14,701 nt of DNA, taken from positions 1-14,701 of the forward strand of contig PWOD01000024.1 in the NCBI GenBank assembly GCA_003557545.1, in the 5' to 3' direction. The notes under the pieces are model-generated. The model had not been told where the DNA came from. It did not search any database and saw nothing but the letters and a program-made list of their open reading frames with translations. A program made the position numbers and the translations under genes. Positions 12,901 to 14,701 of the stretch are shown one piece after another. Each line of letters begins with the position of its first letter. Positions within the stretch are counted from its first letter, which is position 1. This stretch comes from a bacterium (lineage in GTDB: Bacteria > T1Sed10-126).

Positions 12901-13071
12901 GTTCCAAAGCCACCCCTGTTCCCAGTCCGCCTGACTGTCATAGATGACCGAAAAATGGGCAGAGGCCACCCCGGCTCCCAACTGCAAAAAGATAAAACTG
13001 AAGAAAAACAGGGTAAGAATAAAACCGATTCGCTGCTGAATTGAGGTATGTTTAGAACCCCTCATGCTCAT
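1..13071 (-). CDS. Giant secreted GLUG / InlB-B-repeat-like surface protein, partial (C-terminus outside window)
   Basis: The minus-strand frame from the ATG at 13071 was read codon by codon to base 1 without meeting a stop, giving at least 4,357 residues. An in-frame TAA lies just upstream (13090-13092). A second in-frame ATG lies at 13065; the first is preferred because an AGG sits 5 nt before it. Order of parts: signal peptide (residues 1-38), unique beta-rich head (39-356), then ten composite units starting near residues 357, 765, 1174, 1558, 1876, 2243, 2597, 3072, 3479 and 4043. I count about 53 GLUG-like motifs, nine SFWD closing segments and twelve InlB-B-repeat-like domains. The protein is acidic and has only four cysteines by my reading (1523, 1582, 4224, 4327). 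GLUG and InlB-like repeats are known from bacterial surface proteins and adhesins. A role in adhesion, cell-cell contact or the cell envelope is inferred. No catalytic domain was seen, and any C-terminal anchor lies outside the window. Confidence 0.95.
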   Translation of the reverse strand, partial: MSMRGSKHTSIQQRIGFILTLFFFSFIFLQLGAGVASAHFSVIYDSQADWEQGWLWNTEVLPEGAVRLLPGETSGNWENNFMADNSRPENLTLDYQLNGGEINLGIEGYDDAWAEFDSYNFNLSGETELQLDWDFDVHEIYVWITFSHPTGDSSPVLNRMTLSEPIEFHVDIIDAASRLRVSEGVSSLVTAEISNNSPFEETKPVYFEVDGLVADSSYLTLDGNASQQLEFDYPVDLADSGSLLRVFTEDDEDSRTVEVLDSPNFAIDVDDAQSQLEVSTGETAYLRLFIEGLEPFGFYEKIYLLIDGDTRQSKIVHLDGMGVNEFYFAPQLADDGAMVEAGAGTTFTGRPLTVYNFAGGDGSELNPYLITDWYQLHEVRRQLESEFLLLESLDAQSDGYDTLASSQADGGAGWLPLGTVANPFRGLFDGDGQTISDLTIDRPGTDNVGLFGFVDDPGARIDNFELLDLQVSGQGYTGGAVGRIENGNLERVKVTGEVQGTEQYVGGLAGYFLNGEITASAAYADVTGGADRVGGLLGRSDGVVAESYAAGTVGGVSNVGGLVGRQGGGMITNAYARGNVSGLDRIGGLVGDVRGTVSRTFSTGQVTGDDEIGGLVGFADFGNVMDSFWDLESSQIAHSAGGDSLTTDELKNLTILSNAGWDIAGSAIYANDGYPYIALDQPNDWAISARLAVNIEGEGNVLVDGDTYVDVRGAVPGETVTLEAVPRIYWEFIGWSGDHAGTEAIDQLYIDSDKTVTAQFAPKQFAGGDGSETDPYQIATWIHMHNVRNYPDSHFILINQLDETSEAYAAYAGPSAWSNAGWRPVGEPGSPFTGNFDGQGYEISQLVIDRPAEDKLGLFGKLAGEAEITQLEIRDFSITGQDMVGALAGQIIDGQIAEIHTWDLSITGRDMVGGLIGQLTADAEILWVESHAGTVVGESYVGGVAGYLAGQMQYIINHSGTVEGTEAIGGLVGVNSGNINNAYSMVEVQGGEVVGGLVGRITDGTIDQTYAVSPVSGADQLGGLVGQQLGGSVLASFWDIDLSGQAVSAGGDGLSTSEMKNINNYRDAGWQIDGITTVVNQGYPALTGGDTDWEIAELYLEIDIVGEGSVLVDGETYQQPMVIIHGETITLETRPDLYWYFDSWSGDISGSDTVYHLYVDGEKNLTATFEPEEFSAGEGTEADPFQIVTWIHMHNVRDNPDSHFILMNDLDSTTYGYEQYAGPAAHSNNGWRPIGRFNQPVAPNQPFAGKFDGQGYEIHDYLIDREADDHVGLFGFTSQDGLIKNLTVKPGEISGNWYVGGLVGRNYGSLERVAFDGHITGVSRVGGLVGRNDGQISQSFAEGSVEGDNRVGGLVGRSWQGLVENSYSRATVSGDQEVGGLIGNIYQADLVNSYASGPVSGNLQTGGLVGFNEIGQVTDSFWNLEETAQPDSDGGSGKTTKEMRDIELYQAAGWSITGTSVVDNDGLPYFDSETPDWVIPVLHLHVDIVGEGGVSVEGETYVEPVRVIYGETVGFEAFEITPCYVFDQWQGEVSGDDLAHVLLMENDIYVTPLFTPNFLAGEGTAAEPYQIGNWYHLSNMGCFLDASYQLTADLDANTEGYDEIVSSGSGWEPVVDQYHGFTGHLEGDGYTIADLWFDRPGQSPAGFFGYLAAGGEVTNLSLVNLEITGADQLGAIAGRLNGRISGSMVRGAVHGQNYVGGMVGYVDEGIIQQSYSTARVTGNNDVGGLVGFNSDGLVRHSFWDQESSEQIDSHGGIGLTTAEMMDQNNYLNAGWVINKRAPVFNDGYPYRQPGSDEWYQSYIVSLEFVGDGSALVDGETYVRPFPAVDTVTLEAVPSQYWDFVEWQGAVQGPDLQQELFVSADGFATALFDADTFAGGTGTAEDPYLIASWIHLNNIRNNQTAHYRLIADLDNQTQGYEAAGAAGANDGAGWEPVGENHWQPFKGTLDGNGHTISDLVINQPDRRYVGLFGFLAGDGETPSVKDLQLYNLSLTGGNHTGSVAGYLQGSADRISVWGSVTGRQNVGGIAGFVENGEISRSASNAVVTGHDLVAGLVGSLENSQISTSFAREAVSATRLARGLVAKIDGNVEILNTPPTVTDKVKNSFWDTEATGQDGSVGGTGLSSRDMQRLSTYLEADWDIAGVGLFENAGYPYYDFAAASWQIGAMLELEIEGLGQVLVDGDTYSEPLVVVPGETLLLETVPGEFWEFAGWRGDLSTADTMVELPIDGSKQLVADFQRTTYAAGDGTETSPYEIANWIHLDNMRQSLDAWYLLVDDLDPSSEGYDSFAGPLAHDGAGWQPIGTLPQPFTGKLLGAGHQIADFVVARSDENYVGLFHSLGETARIEQLAIKQAAVAGRDKVGLLAGDLAGDVSTVWLNGSVTGRNQVGGLAGSSSGRVDNVLSDLQLEASRIAGGLFGVISNGDVVNVLSRSSVSGVEDLGGLIGVKHAGTIHASFWDIAASDQAISQGGTGLEFAELVSLQTYLDAGWDIQAGTEFKYDGYPYLWGTNSTWEKTPALTVKVVGEGQALVDGETYVEPVVASGMVELEAVPYRDFQADEFWRLQEWQGALSGSSIVDDLLMDDDKTVTAVFEIAEFAGGDGSADYPYQISNWYHLDNIRHYKDANFQLINRLDETSSGYYELAAPSARSDSGWLPLGSETVPFSGQFDGQDYSIEGLFIDRPKQSYVGLFGHADTASRLLNLQLLDVDVTGYGYVGPLLGYNYYGTVENVYASGQSSGGFDVGGLVGKSYYGEIHHSSASADVGYAGDYEWPYGHGGLVGGLWYDGSIRNSSASGSVTGEDYVGGLVGWNWGGTIVASRASGDVTGVEMVGGLSGDNYADGGYTAEIRRSYSSGHVQGERQVGGLVGENHQSLIENSHSSSSVHGGQDVGGFIGRNRDAGEIHRSFSIGHVEYTGSGGGFAGNNTGGAQILGSFWNIDSSDQPTSQGGDGLSATQMRRRENYLNAGWQIEFTAHDENQGYPYLSDLENPVWLKPAVVLAEIEGAGSVLVDGETIVDYIPVDVGETVTLTAQPDQFWDFIEWGGELSGNELEQQLYIDDDKLVTALFAQDLFAGGSGSVADPFEIASWFHLNNIRDFMGAYFVLVDDLDETSFGYQELAGPTADAGAGWDPIGEAGVPFPGQLDGQGHTISDLYIDRPGSENVGLFEQTFSASLIKNVELLDAQVTGQRNVGILVGENRGELNNVTVHGEASIVDDHIGGLAGVNFGSIYLSSADVQVSSTGQIAGGLVGWNNGGAINYSYSLGHIHANQAVGGLVGFLDGGEVFRSFSRAQTSGDNFVAGLVGYAEDGMIEESYAAGSVDSAGFTAGILNPSINTPVINSFWDEDATGQSTSDGGEPKTGLEMLSIQTYLDAGWNMVGTGDVMNDGYPVPTGDSPAWVKSTILTVEIEGEGDVYVNQQQVTGGFAVVNPGETAIIEAVPADYWFFTEWEGALTGDEEQQTLFVAADTSIKATFEPDHFAGGFGTEEAPYKIANWDHLNNVRHYSDRYFILLNDLNSSTFNYQERASSSADGGAGWSPIGDELTPFAGQFDGNGYIIEDLTINRPLESAVGIFGQVADTGLIHSLGVKSLQISGGDWTGGLAGYLNGRIQDVYLRGSVSGDSEVGGLVGRLGSGEVARSFSTAQVSGNQAEGGLIGHNIAGTVSGSFWDIDSSGLTDSAGGVGQFEPQMQDINTYLDAGWDIEGQFDNQNDSLPFHVAGEGNWLIPVYRLEVDIVGEGEVYVDGQLYTEPVPVYPSHMVELQAVGADMWGFKEWSGDLLGEDAVADLFIDGNKQVTATFEDTFTLDISTIGDGAVLVNGETFVDQLRLPAGDTVELTALASNLWHFDRWSADLAGTSPTETVYMDSHKNIQAIFSRDIYEVSIDIEGQGVVWVDGDTYTESLSVTSGETLTLEAGAITDPTTGDYWRFWGWQGDFSDSDEIAHLYVDSDKEIVAFFDDRFRLTINFVGAGTALVNGETYVAPTGVTAGEITTLEAIYQHQDFENEDYYRFVEWGGAASGSDTTTELFITEDVEVTAVYTATQFAGGDGSETYPYQIANWEHLHLMRNNLTAHYQVIRSFDQAAAGYTNRVGFVGAGWNPIDNFRGRLDGQGHTLSGLRIDRTSNNQGLFYRLQNEGEVANITFDHVYIYGNDDVGGIAAYNYGRIYNSEVRGDIGSEFTRRHGGIAGRNYGEIEESRFVGTVIGDFEIGGIVGYLYDNGSVINCTAVVELDGRYDDFGGIVGRTDTNRNTVIRGVHSSGAVRGRRSYQGGVVGRNYGLIEDSSSDAEVRDGTTFMGGLVGRSYHSIYNSHATGDVKGVQHVGGLVGCLRNPDEEISNSYATGKVEGNNRLGGLVGYM
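946..2637 (-). repeat. Composite unit 9, with four tandem InlB-like domains (residues 3479-4042)
   Basis: The unit begins FAGGFGTEEAPYKI. Only three GLUG-like motifs are present (TGGLAGY, VGGLVGR, EGGLIGH). The closing segment has SFWDIDSSG, GGVGQFEPQM and AGWDI...DSLPF. Four InlB-B-repeat-like domains follow in a row, where earlier units have one, making this the longest unit at 564 residues. Confidence 0.85.
949..1890 (-). repeat. Tandem array of four InlB-B-repeat-like domains
   Basis: The four copies start at about 1890, 1665, 1437 and 1194 on the minus strand and are 75, 76, 81 and about 81 residues long. Each has the pattern (V/I)-G-x-G-x-V-x-V-(D/N)-G-x-x-(Y/F), then an A/S-G-E/D-T-L-E turn, an aromatic-W pair, and a strand ending near D-x-x-V-x-A-x-F. 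The copies are diverged from one another, so this is not a recent or assembly-generated duplication. Domains of this family commonly act as extended spacers in surface proteins. A stalk here is inferred. Confidence 0.8.
2638..3858 (-). repeat. Composite unit 8 (residues 3072-3478)
   Basis: The unit begins FAGGSGSVADPFEI with WFHLNNIRDF. The entry segment ends VGLFEQ. There are five clear GLUG-like motifs and one decayed copy (SAGFTAG). The closing segment has SFWDEDATGQ and AGWNM...DGYPV, with GGEPKTGLEM in place of the usual GG.GL. One InlB-like domain follows, with VYVNQQQVTGG, which lacks the usual DGETY. Confidence 0.83.
3859..5283 (-). repeat. Composite unit 7, expanded and aromatic-rich GLUG array (residues 2597-3071)
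   Basis: The unit begins FAGGDGSADYPYQI. It has about eight GLUG-like motifs, the most of any complete unit. The first half of the array (about 4600-4930) is rich in Tyr, Trp, His and Gly. The closing segment has SFWNIDSSDQ, GGDGLSATQM and AGWQI...QGYPYL. One InlB-like domain follows, with VLVDGETIVDY. At 475 residues the unit is longer than its neighbours because of extra GLUG coils, not extra InlB-like domains. Confidence 0.83.
5284..6345 (-). repeat. Composite unit 6 (residues 2243-2596)
   Basis: The unit begins YAAGDGTETSPYEI, with the leading Phe replaced by Tyr. The entry segment ends VGLFHS, not VGLFG. Four GLUG-like motifs are diverged (VGLLAGD, VGGLAGS, IAGGLFG, LGGLIGV). The closing segment has SFWDIAASDQ, GGTGLEFAEL and AGWDI...DGYPYL. 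One InlB-like domain follows, with ALVDGETYVEP and WRLQEWQGALSG. Confidence 0.82.
6346..7446 (-). repeat. Composite unit 5 (residues 1876-2242)
   Basis: The unit begins FAGGTGTAEDPYLI with WIHLNNIRNN. There are three clear GLUG-like motifs (TGSVAGY, VGGIAGF, VAGLVGS) and one decayed copy (ARGLVAK). The closing segment reads SFWDTEATGQ, GGTGLSSRDMQ and ADWDI...AGYPYY. Most units have AGW here. One InlB-like domain follows, with VLVDGDTYSEP and PGETLLLETVP. Confidence 0.82.
7447..8400 (-). repeat. Composite unit 4, shortest complete unit (residues 1558-1875)
   Basis: The unit begins FLAGEGTAAEPYQI. Only three GLUG-like motifs are present (LGAIAGR, VGGMVGY, VGGLVGF), and the entry motif is altered to AGFFGY. 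The closing segment has SFWDQESS, GGIGLTTAEMM and AGWVI...DGYPY. One InlB-like domain follows, with ALVDGETYVRP. At 318 residues it is the shortest complete unit, consistent with loss of GLUG coils. Cys1582 lies in the entry segment, 59 residues after Cys1523 of unit 3. Confidence 0.85.
8401..9552 (-). repeat. Composite unit 3 (residues 1174-1557)
   Basis: The unit begins FSAGEGTEADPFQI and carries five GLUG motifs. Three of them are near-identical VGGLVGR copies, spaced about 20 and 24 residues apart between 9003 and 9180. The closing segment has SFWNLEET, GGSGKTTKEMR and AGWSI...DGLPY. The InlB-like domain has VSVEGETYVEP but a less typical second half. It carries Cys1523 in place of the usual aromatic-flanked position, one of only four cysteines in the protein. 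Confidence 0.85.
9553..10779 (-). repeat. Composite unit 2 (residues 765-1173)
   Basis: The unit begins FAGGDGSETDPYQI with WIHMHNVR. It has six GLUG-like motifs, the first of which (VGALAGQ) is degenerate. The closing segment has SFWDIDLSGQ, GGDGLSTSEMK and AGWQI...QGYPAL. One InlB-like domain follows, with VLVDGETY, GETITLETRP, a YWYFDSWSGD core and YVDGEKNLTATF. Its length of 409 residues is almost identical to unit 1. Units 2 and 3 share the entry sequence WIHMHNVR, which suggests they are relatively close copies. Confidence 0.85.
10780..12003 (-). repeat. Composite unit 1 (residues 357-764)
   Basis: The unit begins FAGGDGSELNPYLI and has the full order of parts. The entry segment ends in VGLFGF, followed by six GLUG-like motifs from TGGAVGR to IGGLVGF. 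The closing segment contains SFWDLESS, GGDSLTTDELK and AGWDI...DGYPY. One InlB-B-repeat-like domain follows, with VLVDGDTYV, GETVTLEAVP, the W-x-G pair and YIDSDKTVTAQF. This is the most regular unit and a good template for the others. GLUG stretches are expected to form beta-solenoid-like coils (inference). Confidence 0.85.
12004..12957 (-). other. N-terminal head of the giant protein, with a CARDB-like segment (residues 39-356)
   Basis: This 318-residue region does not repeat elsewhere in the protein. It is rich in Asp, Glu, Trp and Tyr with alternating hydrophobic residues, which suggests beta-sandwich domains. Residues about 178-275 look like a CARDB-type domain: a V-T-A-E-I-S-N-N-S stretch, then P-V-Y-F-E-V-D-G, then an L-D-G...LEFDYPV segment ending before the D-S-P-N linker near residue 280. 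The first part (39-175) has no family I can name, but its two Trp-rich strands could belong to a carbohydrate-binding-like sandwich. This part could be the exposed tip of the protein, which is inference only. The CARDB call rests on pattern alone. Confidence 0.5.
12958..13071 (-). other. Signal peptide of the giant protein (residues 1-38)
   Basis: The N-terminus has a basic n-region (R4, K7, R14), then an uninterrupted hydrophobic core from I15 to about G34 rich in Phe, Leu and Ile. It ends in V-A-S-A followed by H-F-S, a good AxA-type signal peptidase I site after Ala38. No lipobox cysteine is present, so this is not a lipoprotein signal. Export through the Sec pathway is inferred. Confidence 0.9.
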
Positions 13072-13080
13072 CACAACCTG
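13072..13080 (-). promoter_or_regulatory. Weak ribosome binding site of the giant gene
   Basis: The minus strand reads CAGGTTGTG directly before the ATG at 13071. The AGG sits 5 nt from the start codon, a short and weak Shine-Dalgarno match. It supports the start at 13071 over the ATG two codons later, but only modestly. Confidence 0.45.
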
Positions 13081-13194
13081 ATCAAGAGATTATTTGAACA
13101 ACTCTAATACTGGGGTTAATTAAGGGACAATTTTCCGCAAATAACCTACAACAATTCCACTAAGTTGGTTAGGCCTTACGTAAAATAGCCGTTC

Positions 13195-13211
13195 ACAGTA
13201 TCTGTTACTGT
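13195..13211. promoter_or_regulatory. Perfect inverted repeat at the predicted transcription start (possible operator or 5' hairpin)
   Basis: The two arms are ACAGTA (13195-13200) and TACTGT (13206-13211), separated by TCTGT. The repeat starts at the predicted +1, where it could be a repressor site or a 5'-end RNA hairpin. A further imperfect dyad lies just downstream: GGC at 13172-13174 and GCC at 13188-13190, around the palindrome TTACGTAA (13176-13183). A 6-bp dyad can occur by chance in this much DNA. Confidence 0.35.
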
Positions 13212-13217
13212 CAGTTG

Positions 13218-13246
13218 AGTATATTTCATAAGCAGAACAAATTCAA
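13218..13246 (-). promoter_or_regulatory. Predicted sigma-70-type promoter of the giant gene
   Basis: On the minus strand a -35 box TTGAAT (13246-13241, four of six consensus bases) is followed by exactly 17 bases and a -10 box TATACT (13223-13218, five of six). It points towards the giant gene, with a predicted start near 13211 and an untranslated leader of about 140 nt. The surrounding DNA is AT-rich. Nothing in the sequence points to an alternative sigma factor. Confidence 0.7.
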
Positions 13247-13350
13247 GGTAAATTCTTATTTTTTTATTTCAGCCGCTTTAAACAGCCGGTGACAATCCAC
13301 CTGTCAGAAGCCGCCAGCCAGAAAATCACTGCAGCCTGAAGAGCAATTAT

Positions 13351-14229
13351 TCAGAGCTGAAGACTGGTCAGCCGCTCCTGGAGCAGTTCAAACTCCCCGG
13401 GATCACTAAAATGAATTCTGATATGACCAGATTTACGATCAGACGATTTAATCTCCACGCTGGCCCCGAGTGCCTTCTCAAGTTCTACTTCCAGCTCACG
13501 ATAGGAGGGCTGAGGAGGTTTTTTAGTTTTTTTAGCCGGTCGGGAAGCGGCCTGTTTGAAGCGGTTAGCCAGCCGTTCGACCTGGCGGACCGACAGAGCT
13601 TCATCGAGCAGCTTCTGCAGCAGCTGTTTAACCTGTCGGAGTTCCAACCCTAACAGAGCTCGGGCGTGGCCGGCGGTGATCTGTCCGGCCAGCAGTGCTT
13701 TCTGGACCGGCTCGGGCAGCTCCAGCAGACGCAGCCGGTTGGCAATCGCGCTGCGACTTTTTCCAACCGAATCGGCCAGCTGTTGTTGATTCCATCCACT
13801 GTTTTCCAGCAGATCACGGAAGGCCCGGGCCTCTTCGAGAGGATTCAGATCCTCCCGCTGAATATTTTCTACCAGGGAAAAAACCCGGGCTTCGGTCTCA
13901 CTGAGCTGCAGCTCAATCACCGGAACTCGCTCCAGACCGGCCTGGAGAGCAGCCCGCCAGCGCCGTTCACCGGCAATAATCTGAAACTGCTGGTCGCCCT
14001 GCCGGCTGACCAGCAGCGGCTGCACCAATCCGTTCTGTGCGATCGAATCAGCCAGTTCACGGAGGCGGTCCGGATCAAACTCCCGCCGCGGTTGTTCGGG
14101 ATCGGGGCTGATTAAATCAACCGGAACTCTCTGCAGCTGCCCCTCGGCTGCCGGCTGACCAGCAGCCGGATCGAGCGGCGGCAGCAGGGAATCAAGACCA
14201 CGTCCCAACCCACTATTCTGTTTGTTCAC
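13351..14229 (-). CDS. parB: Chromosome-partitioning protein ParB
   Basis: This is a 292-residue ParB of normal length. ParB binds parS sites near the origin, spreads on DNA as a CTP-dependent clamp, and works with ParA and SMC in chromosome segregation. Visible parts are an N-terminal LGRGLDSLL motif (residues 8-16) expected to contact ParA, and a ParB/Srx nucleotide-binding domain (about 35-125) with the CTP-binding GERRWR (87-92) and ENIQRE (121-126). A helix-turn-helix follows (about 147-168, QQLADSVGKSRSAIANRL), then a lysine-rich linker near 240 and a C-terminal dimerisation segment. The start is a GTG at 14229, chosen because it gives the canonical N-terminus, and a GAGGAG lies upstream. 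It overlaps the end of parA by 17 bases, which suggests translational coupling. The closely related nucleoid-occlusion protein Noc is less likely beside a ParA partner. Confidence 0.97.
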   Translation of the reverse strand: MNKQNSGLGRGLDSLLPPLDPAAGQPAAEGQLQRVPVDLISPDPEQPRREFDPDRLRELADSIAQNGLVQPLLVSRQGDQQFQIIAGERRWRAALQAGLERVPVIELQLSETEARVFSLVENIQREDLNPLEEARAFRDLLENSGWNQQQLADSVGKSRSAIANRLRLLELPEPVQKALLAGQITAGHARALLGLELRQVKQLLQKLLDEALSVRQVERLANRFKQAASRPAKKTKKPPQPSYRELEVELEKALGASVEIKSSDRKSGHIRIHFSDPGEFELLQERLTSLQL

Positions 14230-14701
14230 GCCAGATCAACTCCTCGGTTGCACGCATATATGCAGCGCACCCACGCGAAGCAGGTGAATGAACTGCAACC
14301 GGTTTACCATAACCGGGAGCCTCACTCAACTTAATATTACGTGGGATCACACTGCTGAACAGCTTATCAGGAAAATAGTTCTGGACCTCCTGCTTAATCT
14401 CCCGGGCCAGGTTGGTCCGACTGTCGTACATGGTCAGGAGAATCCCCAACAGCTCCAGCCGGGAATTTAATCGCCGGTTGACCTGCTGAACCGTCTGCCA
14501 CAGCTGACTCAAACCCTCCAGAGCATAATATTCAGCCTGCAGAGGAATCAGCAGCCGCTCCACCGCGGCCAGCCCGTTGAGAGTCAGGGGACCCAGCGCC
14601 GGCGGGCAGTCGACGATAACCCAATCAAACTCCCCCTCCAGCTGCTGCAGAGCGGTTTTCAGCTCTGTGAAATCAGATCCCCGGCGGGGCAGGTCGGCCC
14701 G
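14213..14701 (-). CDS. parA: Chromosome-partitioning ATPase ParA (Soj), partial, C-terminal part only
   Basis: The visible 162 residues are the C-terminal part of a ParA/Soj-type deviant Walker ATPase, which cycles on the nucleoid and positions ParB-bound origins. The frame is open to the right edge, so the N-terminus with the P-loop lies outside the window. Walker B and switch II are clear in FDWVIVDCPPALGPLTLNGL. They are followed by LLIPLQAEYYALEGLSQL, a typical LLGILLTMYDSRTNLA stretch, and the late motifs IPRNIKLSEAPGYGKPV and SRGCAAY. These match chromosomal Soj proteins closely, not plasmid ParA families. The TAG stop (14215-14213) lies inside the start of parB. Confidence 0.96.
   Translation of the reverse strand, partial: RADLPRRGSDFTELKTALQQLEGEFDWVIVDCPPALGPLTLNGLAAVERLLIPLQAEYYALEGLSQLWQTVQQVNRRLNSRLELLGILLTMYDSRTNLAREIKQEVQNYFPDKLFSSVIPRNIKLSEAPGYGKPVAVHSPASRGCAAYMRATEELIWREQTE
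14240..14245 (-). promoter_or_regulatory. Ribosome binding site of parB, inside parA
   Basis: GAGGAG lies within the parA coding sequence, 10 nt before the parB GTG. The match is strong and the spacing slightly long. It supports the GTG start and coupled translation of parA and parB. Confidence 0.6.

Larger units (their letters stand above)
13072..13350. other. Intergenic region between parB and the giant gene
   Basis: This 279-base stretch carries the promoter, the inverted repeat and the leader of the giant gene. I looked for a rho-independent terminator for parB and found none. Short dyads near 13280-13305 (for example TGACA...TGTCA) are not followed by a T-run on the minus strand, where an A-run comes next. 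No reading frame, tRNA or riboswitch was recognised. Confidence 0.6.

Noticed and set aside
13260-13320. Possible terminator after parB
   Set aside because: The dyads here are short, and on the minus strand they are followed by an A-run, not a T-run. This does not fit a rho-independent terminator for parB.
13411-14115. Plus-strand open frames opposite parB (13411-13653, 13556-13789, 13666-14115)
   Set aside because: They lie entirely antisense to the clearly recognisable parB and show no domain of their own.

Overview
The window is dominated by one very long minus-strand gene. Reading the minus strand from the ATG at 13071, the frame stays open to base 1 with no stop, giving at least 4,357 codons, and the gene leaves the window at its 3' end. 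It encodes a giant secreted or surface protein: a signal peptide, a unique N-terminal beta-rich head, then ten composite repeat units of about 320-560 residues. A complete unit has the same order of parts: an entry segment (FAGG.G...PYQI.NW.HL...VR, GW.P.G, DG.G..I..L.IDRP..D.VGLFG), three to eight GLUG-type motifs (VGGLVGR/N), a closing segment (SFWD...S.GG.GL...EM......AGW.I......GYPY), and a divergent InlB B-repeat-like domain (EGEG.VLVDGETY......GETVTLEA.P..YW.F..W.G......LYID.DKTVTA.F) that leads into the next unit.

Right-hand end (13351-14701): the chromosome-partitioning pair parA (soj, cut by the window edge) and parB (spo0J/noc-like), also on the minus strand. The genes overlap by 17 bases and parB starts with GTG. 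This pair usually lies close to the chromosomal replication origin in bacteria, so the giant gene is probably origin-proximal on a chromosome, although a large plasmid is not excluded.

Between the two blocks (13072-13350) is the only non-coding stretch. It is AT-rich compared with the genes. It holds a convincing sigma-70-type promoter reading towards the giant gene (TTGAAT, 17 bp, TATACT), a perfect 6-bp inverted repeat at the predicted transcription start, and a leader of about 140 nt. The giant gene therefore probably has its own transcript, though read-through from parB is possible because no clear terminator was seen.

Organism: a bacterium of roughly 50% GC. ParA and ParB are of the ordinary chromosomal type. 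The giant protein is rich in Asp/Glu and almost free of cysteine. GLUG/InlB-repeat giants of this kind are known from anaerobic and halophilic Firmicutes (for example Halanaerobiales) and several other phyla, so a salt-adapted anaerobe is a guess and not a demonstrated identity. No RNA genes, CRISPR arrays, insertion sequences or parS sites were recognised.
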